Of a stretch of DNA of 27,693 bases, positions 1 to 5,730 are shown one piece after another (position 1 is the stretch's first letter; every line of letters starts with the position of its first letter). The stretch is from IMG/VR virus record IMGVR_UViG_3300046000_004843, positions 1 through 27,693 of that record, one strand, 5' to 3'. The notes beneath the pieces are model-generated. The model saw only the letters and a program-made list of their open reading frames with translations. It was not told the origin of the DNA and searched no databases. The translations under genes and the position numbers were made by a program. The DNA comes from a virus.

Positions 1-50
1 TGGCATACGGTTTTAGATTTGAAAGTATTGAGCATACAACAACGCCTTGA
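1..50 (+). CDS. 3' end of an upstream gene (partial)
   Basis: The third frame is open from the window edge to a TGA at 48-50 and would end in ...FRFESIEHTTTP. The next gene starts at an ATG at 58, seven bases later, which fits the tight spacing of this gene cluster. Only about 15 codons are visible, so no function can be given. The frame of the following gene is also open to the window edge, so this call rests on spacing only. Confidence 0.3.
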   Translation, partial: AYGFRFESIEHTTTP

Positions 51-57
51 AGAAACC

Positions 58-411
58 ATGAACCCGCTCGAACAACATACAGCCATTGCGTTAGCCTTTG
101 GCTACACCTACGAGGATAAGATGATGCCCTATGACGGGGCGGAAATTAAGTTCCGTCTGTGGCATACCCCCAACGGAGGGGGCATGGCGAGATCATGGCC
201 CCCTAACTACCCAAAGGATCTCAACGCAATGCACGCTGCTTGGTTGAAATTATCCCCATCTGAAAAAGAACGATTTGAATCTGAATTGTATTCAATCGTT
301 ATTGGGGAGGCTGAATATAACCGCAATGATGATGCTGGATGGATTACGAATGCAACCGCTGAGCAACGCGCCGAGGCTTTTCTCAAAACACTCGACCTAT
401 GGAAACCATGA
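58..411 (+). CDS. Phage ABA-sandwich domain protein
   Basis: This 117-residue protein resembles the small phage ABA-sandwich proteins that are common in early regions. The visible signature is an aromatic/Pro segment followed by a helix (SWPPNYPKDLNAMHAAW) and the C-terminal pattern ATAEQRAEAFLKTLDLW. The function of this family is unknown. I chose the ATG at 58, preceded by GAAACC, because that context recurs at other starts here and the candidate upstream gene ends at 50. A TTG at 19 in the same frame is a weaker alternative. The stop overlaps the next start as ATGA (408-411), implying translational coupling. The last 39 bases have a diverged copy at 783-822. Confidence 0.6.
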   Translation: MNPLEQHTAIALAFGYTYEDKMMPYDGAEIKFRLWHTPNGGGMARSWPPNYPKDLNAMHAAWLKLSPSEKERFESELYSIVIGEAEYNRNDDAGWITNATAEQRAEAFLKTLDLWKP

Positions 412-995
412 CACCAGAAGCACAATACATTCGAATTGATGAAGAAGGTAATAAGTTTTATTACAAAGACAAAGCCATGACTATTCCTCATTGGCTAGAT
501 GGACCAGCGTTTGAATGGGCTGATGGGAGTAAAGAATGGTGGGTCGATGGTAACCGCCATCGGCTAGATGGACCAGCGTTTGAATGGGCTGATGGAGACA
601 AAGAATGGTGGGTCAATGGTAAACGCCATAGGCTTGATGGACCAGCAACTGAATACGCTAATGAATGTAAAGCATGGTTTGTTGATGGTAAACGTCATAG
701 GCTTGATGGACCAGCAACTGAATATGCTAGTGGAGACAAAGAATGGTGGGTCAATGGTAAGCGTCTATCAGAAGAAGCCTTTGACGCTCTTACCAAACCA
801 CTTGAACATATGGAAACCATGAACGACAAACCGACATACGCAATGCTGGCGGATATGCTGGCGGAGGCGTTGCGGGTCATACGCTCTGGCTACGGCGGGC
901 AGGTTGCTGATCCTGACTGCGGTTGCGAAGATTGTGAATTTTTGGTTAAGCTCGACAAAGCTCTCCAATCCCTAACCCTAAACGCAGAGCAATGA
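408..995 (+). CDS. MORN-like repeat protein with a C-terminal Cys-containing domain
   Basis: A 195-residue protein starts at the ATG that overlaps the preceding stop; an in-frame ATG at 399 would add METM. Residues about 28-121 are four near-identical 23-residue repeats of the type RHRLDGPAFEWADGDKEWWV followed by NGK. These resemble the Gly/Asp/Trp-rich MORN-variant repeats of phage proteins, whose function is unknown. The C-terminal part, from the ATG at 819 (MNDKPTYAML...), carries the CGCEDCEFLVKLDKAL segment seen in small stand-alone phage proteins. It may be a separate gene (819-995) fused in frame to the repeat gene, because the junction TATGGAAACCATGA at 809-822 repeats the junction at 398-411. 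It ends in an ATGA overlap with the next gene. There are no catalytic motifs. Confidence 0.6.
   Translation: MTPEAQYIRIDEEGNKFYYKDKAMTIPHWLDGPAFEWADGSKEWWVDGNRHRLDGPAFEWADGDKEWWVNGKRHRLDGPATEYANECKAWFVDGKRHRLDGPATEYASGDKEWWVNGKRLSEEAFDALTKPLEHMETMNDKPTYAMLADMLAEALRVIRSGYGGQVADPDCGCEDCEFLVKLDKALQSLTLNAEQ
493..768 (+). repeat. Four tandem 69-bp repeats (MORN-like array)
   Basis: The sequence GGCTAGATGGACCAGC or its GGCTTGATGGACCAGC variant recurs at 493, 562, 631 and 700, exactly 69 bases apart. Each unit encodes one 23-residue repeat. The high nucleotide identity points to recent unit duplication and to possible copy-number variation by recombination. Confidence 0.9.
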
Positions 996-1246
996 ACGAA
1001 ACTGAGATCTGGAAATCACGCGCTTTGGAGCATGAGGATAACTACTATCGAACGCTCAAACGAGTTGACGAATTAGTAGCTGAAAACAAATTGTGGCAGG
1101 AGGAAGCCAAACGCTGGCGCGACATGTACTTGGAATACGATGAGATGTTGGAGGAGCGAGTGAACGAAACCGTCCAGAGACTTGAACAAGTCTGGGAAGG
1201 ACTCGATGAACTGAAGAAGAAAGTTGCAGATAAAGATGAGTATTGA
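992..1246 (+). CDS. Small coiled-coil protein
   Basis: An 84-residue, highly charged protein (many E, K, R; starts MNETEIWKSRALEHEDNYYR). Leu/Val heptad-like spacing from about residue 20 to the end (VDELVAENKLWQEE..., VQRLEQVWEGLDELKKKV) predicts a long helical coiled coil. It has no signal peptide, membrane segment or catalytic motif, and I do not recognise a family. Its start overlaps the preceding stop as ATGA, and its last 11 bases overlap the next gene in another frame. It is probably an early phage protein acting through protein-protein contacts; this is inference only. Confidence 0.55.
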   Translation: MNETEIWKSRALEHEDNYYRTLKRVDELVAENKLWQEEAKRWRDMYLEYDEMLEERVNETVQRLEQVWEGLDELKKKVADKDEY

Positions 1247-1496
1247 GTCTTTACAATGGTGCCGTAGATGTCAGCAGGATAAGCTTAAGCGTGAGTTCTA
1301 CGAAGGACACCGAACTCGTTGTATCGCGTGTCTAAGCGAAATCCGAAAAGCCCACTACGCGATACCGGAAAACCGAATCAAGAAACTTGAACAAGTTAAA
1401 AAACTATACGAAAAAAAATATGGAAGAAGACATTGTAATCACAACGCTGAAAAATTCTTATTTCAAACGGTTAAAACTTTCTCTGAAAAAGAGTGA
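1236..1496 (+). CDS. Small zinc-ribbon protein (Cys4)
   Basis: An 86-residue basic protein. Residues about 9-12 (CRRC) and 33-36 (CIAC), with KREFYEGHRTR between them, form a CxxC-x20-CxxC zinc ribbon. The overall look (ribbon, short spacer, then an Arg/Lys/Tyr-rich helix RIKKLEQVKKLYEKKYG) resembles the N-terminal zinc part of phage recombination endonuclease VII-like or HNH proteins. The catalytic His/Asn part is absent, so it is more likely a nucleic-acid-binding accessory or a truncated relative. The ATG at 1236 is preferred over a TTG at 1224. A 24-base piece coding for RIKKLEQV is duplicated at 1665-1688. Confidence 0.55.
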   Translation: MSIESLQWCRRCQQDKLKREFYEGHRTRCIACLSEIRKAHYAIPENRIKKLEQVKKLYEKKYGRRHCNHNAEKFLFQTVKTFSEKE

Positions 1497-1581
1497 CAAG
1501 AAGCTAGAAGACGAATTAGATCGCATCGAAGCCGCGATTTTCGAGCGGGAACGACAACTCTTAGAGAACAAACAACCATGA
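1420..1581 (+). CDS. Small charged helical protein
   Basis: A 53-residue protein begins MEEDIVITTLKNSYFKRLKL and continues into a Lys/Glu/Arg-rich helix (SDKKLEDELDRIEAAIFERE). It overlaps the 3' part of the zinc-ribbon gene in another frame for 77 bases, then runs alone to a TGA at 1579-1581 that overlaps the next ATG. The ATG at 1420 follows a run of A residues, matching the A-rich initiation context seen here. No family is recognised. Expression is plausible because the frame continues well past the upstream gene and is coupled on both sides. Confidence 0.4.
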   Translation: MEEDIVITTLKNSYFKRLKLSLKKSDKKLEDELDRIEAAIFERERQLLENKQP

Positions 1582-1661
1582 ATAATTGTGACACACTGAT
1601 TCTTGTGCTAGAGGCTCTAGCCACCCTACTCTTTTTCTTTGTTTATTTTAAATACTCATGA
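1578..1661 (+). CDS. 27-residue single-pass membrane micropeptide
   Basis: A short frame, MNNCDTLILVLEALATLLFF followed by FVYFKYS, starts at an ATG overlapping the previous stop (ATGA, 1578-1581). It ends at a TGA that overlaps another ATG (1658-1661). Residues about 6-24 are a continuous hydrophobic stretch long enough for one transmembrane helix, with a short positive tail. Stop-start coupling on both sides and the strongly hydrophobic composition favour a real micropeptide. No family can be assigned. Confidence 0.4.
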   Translation: MNNCDTLILVLEALATLLFFFVYFKYS

Positions 1662-1690
1662 ATCCCGAATCAAGAAACTTGAACAAGTAA
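1658..1690 (+). CDS. 10-codon coupled mini-ORF upstream of the helicase
   Basis: ATG at 1658, overlapping the preceding TGA, opens MNPESRNLNK and stops at TAA 1688-1690, six bases before the helicase ATG. It may serve only to carry ribosomes to the helicase start by termination-reinitiation. It lies over the 24-base duplicated segment. This is a very weak gene call, listed because the stop-start chain is visible. Confidence 0.2.
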   Translation: MNPESRNLNK

Positions 1691-1696
1691 GAAGAT

Positions 1697-2998
1697 ATGA
1701 AAACGCTATTTCCAAAACAAAGAAAGTCCGTTGACTTCTTAAAAGAAGCACTACGCGTGCATAAAGGGGCGTTAGACAGTAGCCAAACGGGGGTTGGAAA
1801 AACCGTTATCGCCAGCCATGTAGCTTTAGAGTTCGGCAGTCCGGTCGTTGTCGTATGCCCCAAGATTGTGATCCCGCATTGGGAACGCGAGTTTGAAGAG
1901 GTTGGCATCAAACCCCTTTTCATTTTGAATTATGAGAAACTGAAACGGGGAAACCAGCACATCGTAAAGGTTGCCAAGAAAATTTATCGTTGGCAGTTGC
2001 CGGAGGGTACTCTAATCATTTGGGACGAGTGCCATAAGTGCAAGTCCCCCTTTAGCCAGAACTCCCAGATGCTTGTCGCAGCGAAACAAGCCGGATACTT
2101 TAACCTGATGCTGTCCGCTACAGCGTGTCAAGATCCCACAGAAATGAGATCTTTAGGTTTTGCTTTAGGTCTGCACTCGTTGAACAAGCCGGAAGGACAG
2201 AAGAAAAGCTGGTTCTCTTGGATGATGCAATACGGCTGCAAGAGAGATCCTTGGAATAATTGGGTGGCTGGACCTGTACCAAAATTGGTACCCCTTAACA
2301 ATCAACTTTACTCTACAAACTGTGTAAAGCTGACACCTAAGGATCTGCCCAATGCTTTCACAGATAGTCATGTTATTACGGAACCCCTCGCTTTTTCCTC
2401 GTTAGCAGACATTGCTCGCTTCTATAAGCAGCACGGAGTGACCCCAGAAATTGTAGACCAGTTCCTTGAAGATGGTGGGGCATCACCCCATATTCTTGTA
2501 GAGATCCTCCGCGCCCGACAACTTGCCGAAGCAGCCAAAGTCTCCGATATCTTAGACATGATTGCAGACGCATGCGCCGAAGGATACAGCGTTGCGGTAT
2601 TTGTAAACTTTACCGATACCGTTAAAGCCATTACCGAGTCCTTGCCAAACGCATCCGTTATTGTCGGGGGTCAATCCGCAATGGTGCGTGAGGATAACAT
2701 CCAACGGTTTCAAACGAACCAGACGAATGTGATTGTCTGCAATATCGCAGCAGGAGGAGTTGGGGTATCCTTGCACGATACGGAAGGGGGACACCCACGG
2801 ATGAGCCTCATCTCCCCCACATTTAATGTGAAGGACTACATCCAAACCCTAGGGAGGATACACCGAGTCGGTGCGAAAAGCCCTGTGGTTCAACGGGTTC
2901 TGGTTGCCTCAAAAACAATCGAAGAAAAAATTGTTGACAAGCTGGAGAAAAAAAGATTGTCTCTGGACACGTTACACAAAAAAGCAGACACCCTCTAA
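1697..2998 (+). CDS. SF2 (SNF2-like) DNA helicase
   Basis: A 433-residue superfamily 2 helicase that probably unwinds or remodels DNA during phage replication or recombination. The motifs are in order: Walker A GVGKT (residues 32-36), motif Ia VVVCPKIVIPHWEREF, DECH box (110-113), SAT (140-142), a second RecA-like domain with CNIAAGGVGVSL (motif V) and QTLGRIHRVG (motif VI). The arrangement and the HW.rE motif match the compact SNF2/DEAD-like helicases of phage replication modules. The length is complete for this minimal type, with no accessory DNA-binding domain. The start is the first ATG after a chain of coupled mini-ORFs. The next gene, an exonuclease, begins three bases after the stop, so the two are probably cotranslated. 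Confidence 0.9.
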   Translation: MKTLFPKQRKSVDFLKEALRVHKGALDSSQTGVGKTVIASHVALEFGSPVVVVCPKIVIPHWEREFEEVGIKPLFILNYEKLKRGNQHIVKVAKKIYRWQLPEGTLIIWDECHKCKSPFSQNSQMLVAAKQAGYFNLMLSATACQDPTEMRSLGFALGLHSLNKPEGQKKSWFSWMMQYGCKRDPWNNWVAGPVPKLVPLNNQLYSTNCVKLTPKDLPNAFTDSHVITEPLAFSSLADIARFYKQHGVTPEIVDQFLEDGGASPHILVEILRARQLAEAAKVSDILDMIADACAEGYSVAVFVNFTDTVKAITESLPNASVIVGGQSAMVREDNIQRFQTNQTNVIVCNIAAGGVGVSLHDTEGGHPRMSLISPTFNVKDYIQTLGRIHRVGAKSPVVQRVLVASKTIEEKIVDKLEKKRLSLDTLHKKADTL

Positions 2999-3001
2999 AC
3001 C

Positions 3002-4141
3002 ATGAACATTGAAACTGTAGACCACTCCGAACGCGCCCACGCTGAATTTGGGCCCTCATCCTTAAAGTATTATTCCATTTGTTCAGGATACCACGGGAAC
3101 GACACGACAAATCCTGCCGCTGAAATGGGAACCCGTATCCACGAAGCCCTTGAGGTAAGGGATACGAGTGCCCTCCATAACGAAGAAGAAATTCAGATCT
3201 ATGACCGCATGCTTGCCGAAGAACTTGAGACCTTCGACAACGTGTTCGGCGGTCTTGAGGGAGTCACAGTTAAGCGGGAGATGCGCCTTGTGCTCGACCT
3301 TGAGTGTAAGACGCCAACCTTTGGAACGTCTGACATCGTAGCGTGGAAGGACAACATCGGTCTTCAGATTGACTACAAGACGGGCATTAGCAAGATTGAT
3401 CCACCGAAGTCCAACTGGCAGGCAAAAGCCTATGTGCTTGCGACATTCCAAATGTTCCCACATCTTGATACTGTTCACTTTGCTTTCTTAGTTCCTAAGC
3501 GCGATGAGATCCTTATCGGTCGCTTTGAGCGTAGCGAGATGGATCAACTCCGCAAAGAGATCTCCGACGTTATCATCTCCGCTGAAACCACACGACCCAA
3601 GTGGGGCAACAAGACCATCGACATTGGCGACCTCAACCCGTCCGTCAACTGCCGCTATTGCCGCCACGAAGAGCACTGCCCCGCATTGGGTGCAGTGGCA
3701 ATTGAAGTAGCACGACGCTACCGACCCGATCTTTTGCCGGATGGGCCAATCGCTTCGGGCGAGCTTGAAGACACAGAGACTATTGAAAAACTCTACATCG
3801 TAGCTAAGATCGTTGAGAACTGGGCATCCGGCATCAAGCATAAAGCAACCGGAATGGCGCACAACGGCATTGAGTTTGAGTCACTCAAACTGAAATCAAT
3901 GGGTGCACTTAAGAAAACCAAAGAGAAAAATTATCTTGCCCAACTCGCAGTTCGTCACGGTTTGGACTTGACGGAAGTCATTGAGGCGGCAGATTTGACT
4001 CTCAACCAACTCTCAAAGGTGCTGCACGAAAAAGCTCCGAAAGGAAAAAAATCTTTTATCGTTGACAGCTTCGAAAAAGAAGCTATTGATCTCGGCATCG
4101 TTGAGGTTGGTCCTACACGATACACACTTTCCTCCAAATGA
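3002..4141 (+). CDS. PD-(D/E)XK exonuclease, Cas4/AddB-like, possibly Fe-S
   Basis: A 379-residue RecB-family nuclease. The catalytic core is visible as GTRIHEAL (His47), GTSDIVAW (Asp111), QIDYKTG (Asp124, Lys126) and the downstream NWQAKAY (Gln140...Tyr144), the order expected for the PD-(D/E)XK RecB/Cas4 group. Cys27 in SICSGY, plus Cys217, Cys220 and Cys226 in CRYCRHEEHC, reproduce the one-plus-three cysteine layout that in AddB and Cas4 binds a 4Fe-4S cluster holding the domain together; cluster binding here is inferred. It probably processes DNA ends for recombination-dependent replication together with the upstream helicase. The start ATG follows CTCTAAACC. The stop overlaps a small ORF as ATGA. 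Confidence 0.85.
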   Translation: MNIETVDHSERAHAEFGPSSLKYYSICSGYHGNDTTNPAAEMGTRIHEALEVRDTSALHNEEEIQIYDRMLAEELETFDNVFGGLEGVTVKREMRLVLDLECKTPTFGTSDIVAWKDNIGLQIDYKTGISKIDPPKSNWQAKAYVLATFQMFPHLDTVHFAFLVPKRDEILIGRFERSEMDQLRKEISDVIISAETTRPKWGNKTIDIGDLNPSVNCRYCRHEEHCPALGAVAIEVARRYRPDLLPDGPIASGELEDTETIEKLYIVAKIVENWASGIKHKATGMAHNGIEFESLKLKSMGALKKTKEKNYLAQLAVRHGLDLTEVIEAADLTLNQLSKVLHEKAPKGKKSFIVDSFEKEAIDLGIVEVGPTRYTLSSK

Positions 4142-4209
4142 GGAGACTGGGAGTTACGGTTGTCCCCATTAGTAAGCATACGCAACAACCGATCTTAAAC
4201 CGAAACTGA
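4138..4209 (+). CDS. 23-residue coupled micro-ORF
   Basis: ATG at 4138 overlaps the exonuclease stop (ATGA) and reads MRRLGVTVVPISKHTQQPIL plus NRN to a TGA at 4207-4209, four bases before the next gene's ATG. It exactly fills an otherwise empty 72-base gap and is joined at both ends as other genes here are. It could be a micropeptide or a relay for reinitiating ribosomes. There is no homology evidence. Confidence 0.3.
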   Translation: MRRLGVTVVPISKHTQQPILNRN

Positions 4210-4213
4210 AACC

Positions 4214-4873
4214 ATGAGTAGTAAAGCAGAAACCGCAAACGTAGTAGTGAAAGAAACTGAAGCATTGGTGGTCCCCACCAACAATAGTATGTCCTTCTCC
4301 GCACAGGATATCGACATTCCTCGTCTTAATGTCATCCAAAAGATGTCTGAGATCAAGGGGCCTATTGGTGCTGTTGTTATCGATCAGGATTCCGTATTGC
4401 TTGAGGCCGAACAGAAAACACCCGTCATCGTGATTGGTGCTACTAAACGGTGGAAAGAGAATGTTCCATTTGGTGAAGACTATATCCCGAAGATTGTTTC
4501 CTCGGAGTCTGAAGCAAAGGAACTCGCCAGTGAAAGTTCGTATGAAGTCATTGAGTTTGCAGAAATTGTTCTGCTGATCCCACAGACCGGAGACGACGAT
4601 AGTTTGTTCCCTTACCCAATTGGAAATGGTAACTATCAAATCGGGCGTATCACAGTGCAGAAGGATGCCTATCGTTTGACGTACAAACGCCTGTTCACCT
4701 TCCAGACATTCAACCCAGATATCTCAGTTGCTACCCGCTTCTGGAGCTTTGGAACCGAATTGCTGTCTAAGGGTAAGTATAGCTGGTATGTGCCAACCCT
4801 GAGTATCACGAAGGAGAGTGCTCCAGCCGAAGCTATCGAGTTCGCAAACCGCTTAACCAAAGGATCAAACTAA
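4214..4873 (+). CDS. Conserved replication-module protein, candidate ssDNA-binding protein
   Basis: A 219-residue acidic protein with a disordered N-terminus (about residues 1-30). It continues IDIPRLNVIQKMSEIKGPIG and then alternating beta-rich segments with aromatics (KRWKENVPFGEDY, YQIGRITVQKDAYRLTYKRL, TRFWSFGTELLSKGKYSWYV). It lacks catalytic motifs. The position between an exonuclease and a polymerase, the beta-rich predicted fold and the scattered aromatic and basic residues suggest a single-stranded DNA-binding or annealing role, but I cannot assign it to a named family. The start follows CTGAAACC, the usual context here. The stop overlaps the next start as TAATG (4871-4875). Confidence 0.55.
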   Translation: MSSKAETANVVVKETEALVVPTNNSMSFSAQDIDIPRLNVIQKMSEIKGPIGAVVIDQDSVLLEAEQKTPVIVIGATKRWKENVPFGEDYIPKIVSSESEAKELASESSYEVIEFAEIVLLIPQTGDDDSLFPYPIGNGNYQIGRITVQKDAYRLTYKRLFTFQTFNPDISVATRFWSFGTELLSKGKYSWYVPTLSITKESAPAEAIEFANRLTKGSN

Positions 4874-5106
4874 TGGAAGCAACACAGAACCCACTGGCCA
4901 TTCTGAAACGGGAATCCGACTCAATCCTTGCTGTCATCAAGACCATTGATGGCAACATCGTTGAGTTGCAAAACCAGATCACAGAGGTCACAGTCCAAAA
5001 AGCATCGCTCGCTCTTGTTGCACAAGCAATTAATAACGAGATGGATCGTATCCGCACAACGGGACCGATTGCCGAACAGCTAGAGTTTGAACTAGACCCT
5101 GAATAA
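4873..5106 (+). CDS. Small coiled-coil protein
   Basis: A 77-residue protein. Residues about 8-60 (ILKRESDSILAVIKTIDGNI, VELQNQITEVTVQKASL) form an uninterrupted amphipathic helix with Ile/Leu/Val heptads, followed by an acidic tail ending ELDPE. It is translationally coupled to the preceding gene (TAATG) and is the last gene before an intrinsic terminator. It may partner the candidate ssDNA-binding protein. No family is recognised. Confidence 0.5.
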   Translation: MEATQNPLAILKRESDSILAVIKTIDGNIVELQNQITEVTVQKASLALVAQAINNEMDRIRTTGPIAEQLEFELDPE

Positions 5107-5113
5107 TAAACCA

Positions 5114-5158
5114 ACCCTGCACGATACACCGCTTAAGTTTATCGTGCAGGGTCTTTTT
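5114..5158 (+). terminator. Intrinsic (Rho-independent) terminator inside the replication module
   Basis: ACCCTGCACGATA (5114-5126) pairs perfectly with TATCGTGCAGGGT (5140-5152), giving a 13-bp GC-rich stem with a 13-base loop. CTTTTT follows immediately (5153-5158). It lies eight bases after the coiled-coil gene stop and should end or attenuate the first + strand transcript before the P-loop, polymerase and primase genes. Confidence 0.9.
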
Positions 5159-5196
5159 ACGCCTTGAAACTGGAATCAGAATACCAACAAACTAGA

Positions 5197-5730
5197 ATGA
5201 ACCAACACACCAAAACGAACATGCATATAGTATACGGACCATCGATGAGTGGTAAAACATTGAATGCGGAGGGGATTATGAAACTCCTTAATTGTGATGT
5301 AGTCTATGACTGGAATGAGCAATTAAGAATTCGCGATGCCCTATGCGCTAACCTAAACGTACTCGTTCTATCCCTCGAAAGGAACCCCTATAGGTTCAAG
5401 GGTAGGGGGTGTGTCCACATCTTTGACGGTGCTGTGAAGACCCCAATTGAGATTATCCGTATTATTATGGCTGACGATTGGTTGACAGAACCGAAAAGGG
5501 ATGTCAAATCTATGGTTGTCCAATACGTGTCTTTATTACACCAAGGAGGGACTTTCGTTAAGGCTATACACAACGGGAAGGACATTATGGAGTTCCAATC
5601 GGAAGATGAAGCGGAAGCATGGATTGCAGATCATCCGTTCGTCAGCGACCCCCATGACGTAATTGAGAAGATTAGCTATCAAGTTAGACGCTTTGAACAC
5701 GCACGTAAACCAACCAAATACCAACCATGA
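5197..5730 (+). CDS. Small P-loop protein
   Basis: A 177-residue protein from the ATG at 5197. A TTG at 5164 would extend it, and a second ATG at 5221 starts directly at the P-loop strand. Residues about 9-20 read MHIVYGPSMSGKT, a good Walker A motif (GxxxxGKT). The following strand VVYDWNE and the later NLNVLVLSLER are compatible with a small NTPase core, although a clear Walker B acidic pair is not evident. The rest is unlike any helicase or kinase I recognise. It sits just after a terminator and overlaps the polymerase start as ATGA, suggesting coupled expression and a replication-related role. Confidence 0.55.
   Translation: MNQHTKTNMHIVYGPSMSGKTLNAEGIMKLLNCDVVYDWNEQLRIRDALCANLNVLVLSLERNPYRFKGRGCVHIFDGAVKTPIEIIRIIMADDWLTEPKRDVKSMVVQYVSLLHQGGTFVKAIHNGKDIMEFQSEDEAEAWIADHPFVSDPHDVIEKISYQVRRFEHARKPTKYQP

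Larger units (their letters stand above)
1373..1688 (+). repeat. 24-bp direct repeat (1373-1396 and 1665-1688)
   Basis: The 24 bases at 1373-1396 occur again exactly at 1665-1688 (both contain CGAATCAAGAAACTTG). The first copy encodes RIKKLEQV of the zinc-ribbon protein. In the same frame the second copy continues RRYENAISKTKKVR before a stop, running into the helicase start. It looks like the relic of a tandem duplication of the zinc-ribbon gene that was later deleted or replaced. Confidence 0.8.

Noticed and set aside
568-822. +1 frame through the MORN-like array
   Set aside because: The repeats keep several frames open because the 69-base period is a multiple of three. The recognisable repeat pattern is in the 408-995 frame. 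The frame is of interest only for its WKP-stop junction.
4157-4191. CGGTTGT...ACAACCG as a terminator before the candidate ssDNA-binding gene
   Set aside because: Only a 7-bp stem with a 21-base loop and no T-run; a coupled micro-ORF spans it.
5164-5198. Promoter TTGAAA / TAGAAT upstream of the P-loop gene
   Set aside because: The two hexamers are 23 bases apart and the second overlaps the start codon, so it is not a credible sigma-70 promoter.
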